64,000 nt of DNA from the NCBI GenBank assembly GCA_013399695.1, contig VXAU01002309.1, positions 62,001-126,000 of the forward strand, read 5' to 3'. Shown here piece after piece: positions 47,411-57,290 of this stretch. The stretch comes from Formicarius rufipectus. Taxonomy: Eukaryota; Chordata; Aves; Passeriformes; Formicariidae. The position numbers and the translations under genes are program-made. Within the stretch, counting starts at the first letter, position 1. Each line of letters opens with the position of its first letter. A model generated the notes under the pieces. That model saw only the letters and a list, made by a program, of their open reading frames with translations, was not told the origin of the DNA and made no database searches.

Positions 47411-49118
47411 TACCAGTAGTTGTTGAGAATTATTTATGTAGATACATTGCAGGGACTAAACAGGACACTGAACATTAGTCATTTGGGCTTTTCCCTCTAG
47501 ATGACATTTTCTCACAAAAGAGTGTTAGCATGTAATTCTGGGTGTCTGCTTGTACCACCTGGAAAAATTTGCTCTGCCAGTCCCCCAGGTGCCAGGTAGA
47601 TTGTTGCGCTTTGCCAGGAGATGTTCCAGATAAGGAGCTGAGCTCAATAAATGCTCAATGTAAGCTGGCAAATTCCACAGAGCAGCCAAGGAAAATTCAA
47701 TCAGAAGTCAGCAGGGAGGGGGGTAACTCCCTAAAACCATCAGAAGGAAGTGGATGTTGGGGTGAGGGGATGATTCTTCATATTCCATTGTCTGTGAGAA
47801 ATGAAGTTCTCTCCCAGTCATAAAAACGGTAGATTGAAAACCAAAAGAAAATCCGCTAGCTCTTGAATCTTTTATGAAAAGGAGGAAAATGTTAGTTTTG
47901 AATTCAGAGGGTGTTGGCATACACTGAGTTTGTTTCTGATTACTTTAAGTTCTAAATATGTTTCCTTTGCCGGTACCCAGTTGCAATTTATTTGGCTTTA
48001 GTCTTTGATCTCCCTTATGCTGGCACATCATAAAAAACATATTCCTGTTTGAGTTCTGTATTATGCAGTTAGTCTTTGCTTGTTATGTTCACCAGGCTGA
48101 TTGTACATACAGAATAAGACTCTCTTTGTTTTAGATAGACTCCAGGTGTTTATCACCATAACTTACTAATGGATTTGACCACAGAATATGCATGCAAGAA
48201 GCAAACTGAAAAACTAATGGCAAAATTACTGATTTGATAATTCAATACCTTTCTATATCATAACCACAGGAACCACACGCATGCATGCATGCACACAGGG
48301 TGAATTTTGTAAAAGCAAGAATGTTTTGCTTATTGAGTTTTCTTGAGATTAATGTTTTGTTTTGGAAATTAAGTTTTGCTTCAGATTTATTTGCCACTCC
48401 GAGTTTTCTTTCAAAGCTTTCAAAATTTAAGCCCTGCTCACGAATGTCCCATGTCTGAGGTGCCTCAGTTCCTACTACTCTGCTACTTCACTCTTGTAAT
48501 TCCAAGGAAATGCAGCATTCCCATCAACCTGCCCAGCACTGACAGCTCCAGCTAACATATTTAACCTGCATTGCAATAGTTTGGGGAATGCAAATATTGA
48601 CTTAGTAGATGCTGTGAGGAACCAAAGCTTTGTATCACTTATTAACCCCGCTGCTTTACAATAGCTAAAGATGACTCTTTTATTTTTTTCCCTACAGTTC
48701 TGGTGAGCATAAACTTTTGTGATGGGAAATTATAGAAATTCCACTAGTGACCTTGTTAGAATTACAGCTATGTCATGTTCATAATAAATGACTTCACTGT
48801 GCTATCAGAGGTAATGTAACCATTCCTCACAGATAAGTTTTCACGTTTTTGTTCTGTTGTTTGGTGATTTCCATACTTTTAAAAATAGAGATGCCTTTTG
48901 AGTCTAAATGTGATGCTGTAGTTACTGGTTTTATAAGAAAAAGGTAAACTTTTAATTGCAGTATATGTCTATGTACTTTGAATTTGCCATTGAACTTAAC
49001 ATATTTGTCTAAGAACTGTAGCAGTGCTGAAGTTTAAAAGCATATAGAGAAGACTCTGAGGGTAGATTTATCACACTGAGGTCCAGATTTACCCCTTTAC
49101 ACCTGCTAAAAATTAACA
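47411..49118. other. Unique noncoding sequence
   Basis: No gene or transposon recognised. A short alternating 'gcatgcatgcatgca' lies near 48281-48296. A 93-codon frame at 47542-47823 has no known product. Confidence 0.6.
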
Positions 49119-49375
49119 GTGATGTTTTGCTATTTTTATCATTGGCTGCTGGAGAGGTTTCTCTCAGAGGTCAAACATGCCTGCTGTGTTGGTTACTTGT
49201 TCTGTCGCCATGCTGATGGTGGGGTTTTATCTAACACCCATGGGCGTGTCAGGCTATTTCCATTAGGAGAAGAAACTAATGCAGCATTCAGCGTATTAAC
49301 AATGAATGCATGCAAATCCTGTTTTGAGGAGTATAAGGAAAATAAATTGCAACAATTTCCTTACACATAGTTTGT
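49119..49375. promoter_or_regulatory. Candidate conserved noncoding element
   Basis: A repeat-free block holds a perfect octamer 'atgcaaat' (49310-49317), a GC-box/EGR-like 'cccatgggcgtgtc' near 49237 and 'gcgtattaacaatgaatgca' near 49291-49310. An 83-codon frame covers it with reasonably mixed amino-acid composition but matches nothing I know. It could be a conserved element, an unrecognised exon or chance. Confidence 0.25.
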
Positions 49376-49945
49376 AGGACTGTCTTTACACTGGGTCCTA
49401 AATATTTGACTGTTACAAATGCTTTTCTGCCTCTCAACACAGCCATTTTGTCAAAAAGTAGCCTCCAGGTCCCTAAATTCTGATTTGATTCCAAGTCTGA
49501 GTGAAAGTCTTAGTCCAAGTCCTAGTCCCCTTCTGCTGCATGGCTTTGGTTTTGGACAGGTCCTGATTATCTTGTCTTGAACAGTGATTGCTATTATTTC
49601 CATCTACTCATGTAGAAAATGAGTTGAATTCCTTGAACATGAAGGAAGGCAGGTTAGCCTCTGGCTCTTCTGCTATTTGTAGATCAGGTGCAGCTGAAGG
49701 CAGCTATTATCACTTGCAAAAGAGTGGGAAAGTAAGGGGCAAGAACCAAGGCAGTGAAGGAAAAGGCAAAGAGAAGATATAGCAGTTGAGGGAATGGAGC
49801 AATGACAACAGCTCTTAGGTCCATGTGATTCAAAACAAAATAATATAAATAAGAAGAAAGAGCTATGAGGCATAAAAGGAATGAAAAAAATTAGTGCTAA
49901 CCTGTCTGTTTTTTTCTGGTTTCATATGGCTTTAAAATACCTTTG
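49376..49945. other. Unique noncoding sequence
   Basis: The stretch near 49545-49625 is faintly MIR-like ('tattatttccatctactcat' then 'gtagaaaatgag'), but I do not call it. Otherwise unique. Confidence 0.5.
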
Positions 49946-50012
49946 GTTTTTTTGTTGTTGTTTTTTTGGGGTTTTGTTTTGTTTTGGTTGTTTGATTGTT
50001 TTGTTTTGTTCT
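49946..50012 (+). repeat. (TTTTG)n low-complexity tract
   Basis: 'tttttttgttgttgttttt' and 'ttttgttttgttttggttg' units. It gives the hydrophobic centre of a 79-codon frame (49881-50120) that is not a gene. Confidence 0.92.
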
Positions 50013-50261
50013 TGGGAAGGTAAAGTTCTACCCAGAAACGTAACAGCAACAGTAGTGTTGCTTTTATACAACATACAGCACAGAACTCTCAATTGCTGTT
50101 TATGTTCCTTCCTACCATGACAGTTTAATTTAAAGGAGAAAATCTAATTTCCTGTGCCGATTATATATCCAGTTAATACCAAACTCTCATGTAACAGCTA
50201 AAATTCCTGACAATTAATAGAGGGGGCACAGCTCTGCTGATATAGCTTAGACCCATTCTCA

Positions 50262-50760
50262 TTGAATCACTGATTAATTTAAGCTGGAAGGGACTTCCAG
50301 AGATTGCCTGATCCAGACCCCCATCTCAAAGCAAGGCCAGCTGAGATTGTGTTGCTTGAGACTTTGTCTAGTCAAGTTCTGGAATCTCCAGGATCAGGAA
50401 TCCCATACCTTCTCTGGGACCCTGTTTCAGTGTTTGACCACTCTATGGGTAAAACTCTCTTCCTAATACCTAATCAGCTTTTTTCTATTATGCAACTGCT
50501 GTTTGTCCCCTGCCTTACTGCTGAGCAGCTCTGAGGAGAGCCTGGATCTGTCCTTTCTGCACCCTCCCATTAGGTAACTGATGCCAACAGTAAATGTCCC
50601 CTGGCCATACCCAGACTGAAAAAGTCCATCTCTCTGCACTTCCTCCTGCCCCAGGGACTCCAGACCTGACCATTCTGCTGGATCTCCACTGACTCACAGC
50701 AGTATTTCAATGTCTTGTACTTGGGAGCCCACGGTTGGGTACAGGACTCCACTGTAGGCT
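50262..50760 (-). mobile_element. CR1 LINE, 5'-truncated 3' end
   Basis: Read left to right this is the reverse complement of the CR1 3' end: 'attgaatcactgattaattt', 'aagctggaagggacttccag', 'tctcaaagcaaggccagctg', 'tttgtctagtcaagttctgg', 'aatctccaggatcaggaatc', 'ctctgggaccctgtttcagt', 'gtttgaccactctatgggta', and then the tail of ORF2 with 'gtacttgggagccca' and 'ggactccactgtaggct'. About 500 bp are preserved. It is diverged and has several indels, so no part of the reverse transcriptase is intact. Confidence 0.93.
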
Positions 50761-51447
50761 ATGCTGGTGACAATTTCTCAGTGGAAGAATTATGCTGATA
50801 TCTAAATTTCCTTGCTCAGAGGTCGGGTGTGAACACTCTGTTGCATCCCTACAGAGGATGTAACATATAGGGCTGTGCACCAGCTTCCCTGGGGAGGAAA
50901 CTCAAGACTCCCAAGTTTCATGGATCTGTAAATCATTCCTGTAGGTAAAGTCTGCTACACACTGGCCAGGACTTTAACCTGAACAGTGTTTCCTTGTATC
51001 AGAGAGGGCCAGCAAAGAGGTAAGTGCAGATACAGTCTCTGCTAATCAGTGGTGTGCACACCTTATCCTCTCAAATTATAAAACACATCCCCCAAAAAAT
51101 TCTTAAGTTTAAATCAAGCTTTACACAATATAAATGGCAATGACAGAGAAACCTAAGTAAAGTAAATAACTTTCCCCTCATTTAACAGCCCAGATAGAGA
51201 CTGTTCCCATATAGAGAGTGTTTTCTGGGAAAATAAATTTTAAAAAAAAGTCTCCTAAGCTCATTATCATTAGAATCATACCTGTACTTAAAGAATACCA
51301 TCAACTGAGTGAGTGGGATAGGAAGGTAAGATTTCATTGTGGGCGATCACTCAAGCTACAAGGATTGGAAGAAGCAGATGAAGCAAGAACAGGACAAAAG
51401 ACACCAGGAGTTTGCTAAATTAGAGACCTTTTAGAAATTGCATTATT
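50761..51447. other. Unique noncoding sequence between CR1 and LTR
   Basis: No gene or repeat recognised. A 66-codon frame at 51218-51418 is unremarkable. Confidence 0.55.
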
Positions 51448-51810
51448 TGTATGGGTTCCCCCTTAATACGTACACCCACAAAGTGAATCTGTTACCTGAG
51501 CTCGCCTGCCCAGCCCCACCCCTGCCTTGACCCCATGTATGTATCCCCTGCCTTCCCTTCCACTCCCTGGGGGCCTGCCTGCCTGCCTGCCTGTGACCCT
51601 TCCCTCCCCCCACTGGCTAACCGGGTTCCCCAGCCACCCCCACCACCTGAGAGGTATATAACTCCTTGTTACTTTGAATAAAGCTGCTTCTCTCTTCAGC
51701 CCCCAGCCTGAGAGGATCCATGTACCACCTTCAGAATAGGGGTTTTCCAGCATCGCGCCGTCCAGAGACTGTGAGGAGCCGGTCCCCACGGTCAAAACCC
51801 TGTCATATCA
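51448..51810 (+). mobile_element. GC-rich solo LTR of an endogenous retrovirus
   Basis: The block begins 'tgtatgggttccccc' and ends near 'gtcaaaaccctgtca'. It is strongly C-rich in the U3 part, with a 'gcctgcctgcctgcctgcctg'-like run near 51574-51592. A TATA box 'tatataa' lies at 51655-51661 and a poly(A) signal 'aataaa' at 51677-51682, followed by 'gctgcttctctcttcagccc' and a CpG-containing U5-like end. This is the layout of a gammaretrovirus-like (ERV1) LTR. The right end may be at 51805 ('...ctgtca', flanks 'tatt'/'tatc') or at 51810 ('...atatca', flanks 'ttgcattatt'/'ttgcattgatt'). No viral genes adjoin. A 110-codon minus-strand frame inside it is a GC-rich chance frame. Confidence 0.75.
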
Positions 51811-52177
51811 TTGCATTGATTGATGTCAAATTTTGTAAGCCTATCCAAAATTTCCAATCCAATGGGATGCTCTCCAATACTAAAAGTTTAATTTACTGAA
51901 GAGGTGCTATTTATTTGCCAAATATATGCCTGCCTTTTGAACCTCTAGTTGAACTGCACATGCAAATGAATGCCTGGTATTCAATTACTGCTGAAATTTT
52001 GGATACCTGTGACTGAATTGTCCTTGTTTTATAAACATCACCGTGGATAGTTTTTGAAAATGCACTGCTGAATCTCATTAAGGTAGGCATCAGCTAGGGT
52101 GTTAAAGACTTAGTAGGAATTTTCCTGTACAAATTCTGAGATTTAAGGGAGCTCTTTTTAATTGCTCTGTTCTGTTT
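51811..52177. other. Unique AT-rich sequence
   Basis: Single-copy DNA between the LTR and the next CR1. Nothing recognised. Confidence 0.55.
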
Positions 52178-52362
52178 TCTGTAAGGGTTGTGAGACATTG
52201 GAACAGGTTGCCCAAAGAAATGGTGGTCTCCCATCACTGAAAGTGTTCAAGGCCAGGTTGCATGAGGCTTTGAGCAACTTGGTCTAGTGGAAGGTGTCCC
52301 TACCTATGGCAGGGGAGTTAGGTCTTTAGGTTCCTTCTAATCCAAATCATTCTATGATTCCT
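52178..52362 (+). mobile_element. CR1 LINE, short 3' end
   Basis: 'gggttgtgagacattggaac', 'aggttgcccaaagaaatggt', 'tcactgaaagtgttcaaggc', 'caggttgcatgaggctttga', 'ttggtctagtggaaggtgtc' and the terminal 'aatccaaatcattctatgat' are the 3' UTR of CR1 in plus orientation, with the terminal 8-bp repeat still visible. Only about 185 bp are present. Confidence 0.93.
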
Positions 52363-53619
52363 TAGAGGTAGGTCAGGGACAGTGTCAGCTCTAAGTAGTA
52401 TTTCAGTAACTATTTTGAAGAAAAATCCTTCTTCTTAAGTTGAAAGGAAGAAAAAATGCTGTACATATCCAGTTTTCCATATAACAGGCATCATTTACAA
52501 AGGAGTGTTTACTGCTAGGTATCACATATACTTAGTTACTTCTCTAAAGCTGTGTCACCCTGGGTAATAGTTGTGTTTACACTGTTAAGTGGTATGTGCC
52601 CTGCGAGATTTGATATGTAGAAGGGTTTCCAGCAGTGTCAGGTGCTTATCATTCTTGTTCCTCCTGTCATCTGGAGTGGTGGTTATGGAGAACCTGGGGG
52701 CAAATTAGAAAATAACAGCTTAACACTTGCATCAATGATGCAATCAAATGGAATGATTTAGGTGTCCTGGACAAGGAGAACCCACTCAACTCTCTCTGCA
52801 GAATTGATAGAAAAATGTAATTTAGTTATGAATTTGAGGACAAATAAGTTTTTGGATAGTCTTTTCAAGAGCAAAGTCTCAGAAGCACAAGACTATGTCA
52901 AAAAACATATGATCAAGGCTGTACTGTTGCTTTTTAAATTCCAGTATTTATGCAGCTTTGCCCCTTGCCTATCTTCAGAGTGAATTTTTTAGATTCTGTT
53001 TTAAATTCAGAGAAGGAAGTTCTTGTGAAAATTTTAGCTGCAAGACCCCACATAGCAGAATCATTTGAATAAAAATATGACCTTTATAAGCTCTAGTGGC
53101 CAATGTTGCCTAAACACTGACATTTGGGTACCCTTTGATCATAACTTGTGACTCCAGGAATGCACTCCTTGTTGGGCACTGCTGGTGGGTAGCTCAGGAA
53201 CTGAACCTGTATTGACAATAGGCAGGGTTTACTCACCTCTCATGGAGAAGCCACACACGGTTTGGTTTAATGTTTACTGTTTCTATGTTTAGTCTTTGCA
53301 TTTTAAAGCACTTTTAAGGCTGATGTTTAAATGGACACATGTGAGCAACTCAGTTCTTGGTCTGAAAAATGGCATCTTGGTATGTAAAATATCGATGGCG
53401 ATTGCCAAATGCAAACCTGAAATACCTCAAGAAGCATAAAAACCAAAGGAATGATTTTGATGAGCACATGCCTAGTGGACTGCCTGCTGCTCTTGCTTGC
53501 CGCTCTAGTCAAAAGAGTGTGAAGTCCTTATTTCACAGAACTAGAAGCTTGTGTAGTCATGGAAAGTAAGCAGCAAGGAATCAAGCTATTTTTAAGGAGG
53601 AGAGGAAGCTCACTGTTTA
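52363..53619. other. Unique noncoding sequence
   Basis: AT-rich single-copy DNA. A 73-codon frame at 52762-52983 has mixed composition but no recognisable identity. Confidence 0.55.
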
Positions 53620-54045
53620 GTTGTGAGCCTAACACTAGTAACCCATGTTGCTTATCCACAGCCTAGTGGCTGTCAGTCCTTTTTGTCCCACCCCTTTCCA
53701 GCAGAAACTGCTACTGACTGCAGCATCGGTGTCCTGGGAATCACTGTCCTTCCCCACTGCCTGCTGTTCCCTTCATGGCCAGTCAGAAGAGGGCTCAGGA
53801 GGGCTCTGGAGTCTCTTGTCCCGGGAAACCCTGCTCCAAGGGTGGACCTTGGGACTGGTGAGGGACTCTATCCTGCCAGATGCCCCAGTGTCAAGCACAT
53901 TTCATCCATCTGTAGTTTCTCCTCCAAAAAAAACATGCTGCTGCTGTGCTGGGTGTCAAATACCTGCAAAGTATCCTGGCCACTTCTGAAGGGTCTTTCG
54001 AGCAGCAAGGAAGGAGCAGTGAGAGAATGTTTTAAAAACTGAAGG
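53620..54045. other. GC-richer block with overlapping open frames
   Basis: This block is noticeably GC-richer than its surroundings. Two plus-strand frames overlap in different phases (53623-54042, 139 codons; 53645-53989, 114 codons). Both are Ser/Cys/Leu-rich and unrecognised. The GC content alone explains long frames. There is no CpG enrichment like that at 5.9 kb. Confidence 0.4.
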
Positions 54046-54900
54046 GGAAGCCCTATCTGGCTGTAAGTGTATCTAGGGGTGGATAGACTGGTAAAGCATG
54101 CAGGTTGTATTTCTCAGAGTTGCATGGTAACAAGACAGCAGTGGAAACAAAACATTCTTTAAGGAAATAGAGAAATAAAACTGAAAGAGTCCTTAGTGTA
54201 GCATTTTGAGTTTATGAGGCGTTTCCTCTCACTGATGAATATGGATGGCTGAGTTTTCTGCACATTGTTGTTAGAAATTACTACAGTACAACTACAAATA
54301 ACTGTCTGTTCCCCTGTCTGCAAGTTCCAAACATGAAAATGTGAAATTTAGCATTGGGTTCAGTGTCACATTCCCTGTGAAGCCCATGGAAATGGTATAG
54401 TTTACATTGACATAAAATGCTACCCACAGTCTGGATTGCTAAACCATTAGGGTAAGCAGTGAGAAAATGTATTTATAGACATTTCTATGACGTCTAGAGA
54501 CCTTTTCCCGTGGCTGCATTTCCAAGCACCTTAATTTGCTTATTGTGCACTTTCTGCAAATGTAAGCTGTAATTATACAAATCTTTTGGAGAGTCAGTTC
54601 AAGCAGAGTAGCAGACGTTTCTTTTGCTTAACAACTTAAATTTATCAACTAAATATTTCAGAAACTTGGAAAAAAAAAATTAAGAATGGTTAAGTCACAT
54701 AGTCCAGGAACTGGAGCGACCAGTTGGCCTACTGAAACTCGTGATCATTGTATAAAACTTTGAATATGTGCCAAGAATAAATCTTATTAAATTTGTTGGC
54801 CAAGTTGTTCAATACCAAACACTTAAATAAGCTTGGAAACAATAACATTTGACCTACACAAAGTCAGGATAAATTTAAGAGGTAACTGGGTTCAGGAGAT
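54046..54900. other. Unique AT-rich sequence, possibly conserved in part
   Basis: No gene or transposon. The stretch 54440-54640 is repeat-free, with 'cttaatttgcttattgtgca' and 'gtaattatacaaat', and might be a conserved element, but this is a weak impression. Confidence 0.5.
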
Positions 54901-54904
54901 TATC

Positions 54905-55050
54905 ACAGAAAATTCACAGAATATTCTGAGTTGGAAGGGACCCCACAGGGACCACAAAGTCTAACTGGTAAGTGAATGGTCATATAGAGTACTGAACCCA
55001 CAAACCTTGGCATTATTAGCACCACGCTCTAACCAGCTGAGCTAATCTTA
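54905..55050 (-). mobile_element. tRNA-Ile-derived SINE with CR1 tail (TguSINE1-like)
   Basis: On the minus strand, the first ~75 nt (plus 55050 down to about 54976) are a diverged tRNA-Ile(AAU). They carry an A box 'ttagctcagctgg', the anticodon arm 'gtgctaataatgcc' with AAU in the loop, and a B box region 'gtgggttcagtactc' (consensus GGTTCGANTCC, now decayed). The rest (about 54975 to 54905) reads 'tttgtggtccctgtggggtc', 'ccttccaactcagaatattc' and 'tgtgaatt', which is the CR1 3' end, so the element would have been copied by CR1 reverse transcriptase. A tRNA-Ile head on a CR1 tail is the architecture of the passerine family TguSINE1. The decayed B box and missing acceptor pairing show it is not a working tRNA gene. 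Confidence 0.85.
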
Positions 55051-57204
55051 GAGTTATCAATCAAGATCACCTAAAAATCTGATCTGTCTTCAACCCCATG
55101 AATCCTTATACAGGCACATCAGTGTACCAGCTTACAAGAGTCACCCTTAATGTTCTTCTTGATGACAATAAAATGTGTTCTTTGTGTAACTTATTTTATA
55201 TTTTTTTAGCTTTTGTTTACGCAGCTCCTTTCCTAAGTTGCTTTGGAGAGCCAGATCTCAGGATGAGGTCCAGTGGCTCACCCAGTGAGAAGGTTTGGGG
55301 GGCCAAGCTGCAAGGATGGGCTCTTCCCACCTCTGTCAGACTTAGTGAGTCTGGACAACTCTGCAGATATTGCAGAGGAGAAAGCTCATGAGGATCCCAT
55401 GCTTGGAGGGCTCCCCAGGCAGACTTGCCTCCTTTTTGAGGAGGCCCCCAGCTTAGGACCAGCCCTTCAGATCTTCTTCAGCTTAGCTAAAAATCTTTGT
55501 TAAAATTAATTGTAAAATATGAACATGTTTTCAGAAGATATAGGGAGCAGAGGCAAGTCAGGGCTAACATGAGCTGGAAATATCAAAAAATGTGTGCATA
55601 TTAGAGTGCACTGTTGGATCACTTGGCTATTTAATCCAGAGTTATGGGGGAAGAAATCCCTGAGCAACATGCAGGAGGGTTTGACAGGAAGCGAGACAGG
55701 AGAAAATGAATTGTTGTGTCTTGTGATATGCTGTATGCAAAAGTGAGCCAGAGGTGAAAGGGTATGATGACAAAGCTGTTGGCAATTTAAACCTTGGCTC
55801 AGGCATAAAATAAATACATTATTCCTGATGGTGAAATTGAATGGTCCTGTCATGGATTCATTTTGTCTTCCTGATGTTTTTCTTGCCTCTTCTCTTTCAT
55901 CTGACCTATGGCATCATATCTGCATGCCAATGTGTCAAAATGCTCTTTGAAAATGTCAGATTGTGAGCTCATTTTAATTGCAACCCAGGCTACATGTGTT
56001 TTATCTGAACTGCACATTCAGACCCACTTAAATTCTATGAATTTTGGAGGGCTTTGTATCAGGCTTTTCAAAGATGGCATTGTTTGGAGCAGTTCTGTTT
56101 TAGGGCATGGTATCACTGGTGCTTTTACACTACTGTGATGTGTGAAGGAGTGGCCAGGAGGGTGGTACAGGAGTTCTTCATACAGCTAGAATCAGGCTCC
56201 TTAAACTTCACTAGAGGTAACATGCAGCTTGTATAGTTAAAGCTAAAAGCTAATTGTGGCAATAACTGCGTGCTGGGAACGTTACCTTTCCATTTGTGTC
56301 ACCTATATTTTTTCATTTTCATGGTTTTCTTTTTCATGTGGTCCACTTTCTCTCCTTTTTCCATTATGTTTTTTTTCATCTTCTAAAAATGACACCTTTT
56401 GCCATACTGTAGATATTAGTGCAGGGGGTCTCTGACTGCTCTCCTGGCTGCTACTGCAGTGCCAAAGATGGAGATTTCCTCTGAGTGCAGGAGAGGTAAC
56501 CTCTGCTTGCATGTGACTGACTCTGCTTGTTCCTAGCAATCTCCCTGCTCTTTCCAAGACATTTCCTTTTCAGTTTGCACCAGCAGCTGGGGATAGAATA
56601 AAGGGAGCATGTTGATAATTTTGTTTGGATAACTTCTCTCTCTTCACCCCACCTCCAATACGGTTTGCTTGCCTAAAGCTTACCTGAAACTTTATGGGCT
56701 GGAAAGTCACAAAATCAGATGTTTTTGGGAGTGTTTTACTTCTTTCTAAGCTTGGTGTGTCTGGACACACCACAGACATAGCTTGTCACACAGTGTTTTG
56801 GTAGTTCTAGCTCCTTACAGATGCCTAGAGCCTGGGTACATATGAAAACTTAAATGAAATATTGGTGGAATTTGGCAAGTGCTCTGGAGCGCAGCCTGCA
56901 GCTTTGGCTCACTGCTTCTCTTCTGGGGGAAGGCTGACCATCTCTTGCCAGTCACCATGGGCCCTTGCTGCTCCTCTTGGGACCTGTGCTCTGAGCCCAC
57001 CAGTTTGAAGCCCAAGTGTAAAACAATTCCAGTGTCTCACTTTATTTGTACTTATATTCCTTATAGAATACTTGGTGCCAAGATTGTGGCTATATCTTGG
57101 TTTTCTATGGATCTTAATGGAGGAAAAGAAAAACCTTTCAGCCATTTTACTAAAAATATGTGAAATAGGATTAGCCTGTACCTTGTAAAATTTTATTTTA
57201 AGAA
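55051..57204. other. Unique noncoding sequence
   Basis: No gene recognised. A moderately GC-rich stretch at 55230-55480 carries 76-97-codon frames, and a 115-codon minus-strand frame lies at 55506-55853. Neither resembles a known protein. No transposon is visible. Confidence 0.6.
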
Positions 57205-57290
57205 ACTAAGGCCCTGATCCAATCACAATGAGGTCAGTGGGACACTTTCCACTCATTCAGTGGGTCTTGGATATGGTCCTAAGACATTAT
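57205..57290. repeat. Ancient palindromic amniote repeat fossil
   Basis: 'aggccctgatccaa' on the left and 'ttggatatggtcct' on the right form imperfect inverted arms (11 of 14 pair). Between them are the inverted halves 'tcagtgggacactttcca' and 'ctcattcagtggg'. This is the layout of an old amniote palindromic repeat whose consensus reads 'ggccctgatccaaagccca' ... 'tgggctttggatcagggcc'. It shares the 'ttcagtggg' core with the fossil at 24229-24330. Confidence 0.55.

Noticed and set aside
48279..48299. CRISPR-like or Z-DNA significance of the 'gcatgcatgca' run
   Set aside because: It is only about four units of a simple tetranucleotide repeat, and no spaced repeats occur anywhere in the window.
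51463..51795. 110-codon minus-strand frame, Gly/Arg-rich
   Set aside because: It lies antisense inside a GC-rich LTR.
54976..55050. A tRNA-Ile gene on the minus strand
   Set aside because: The B box is decayed, acceptor-stem pairing is lost and a CR1 tail follows directly, so this is the head of a SINE and not a tRNA gene.
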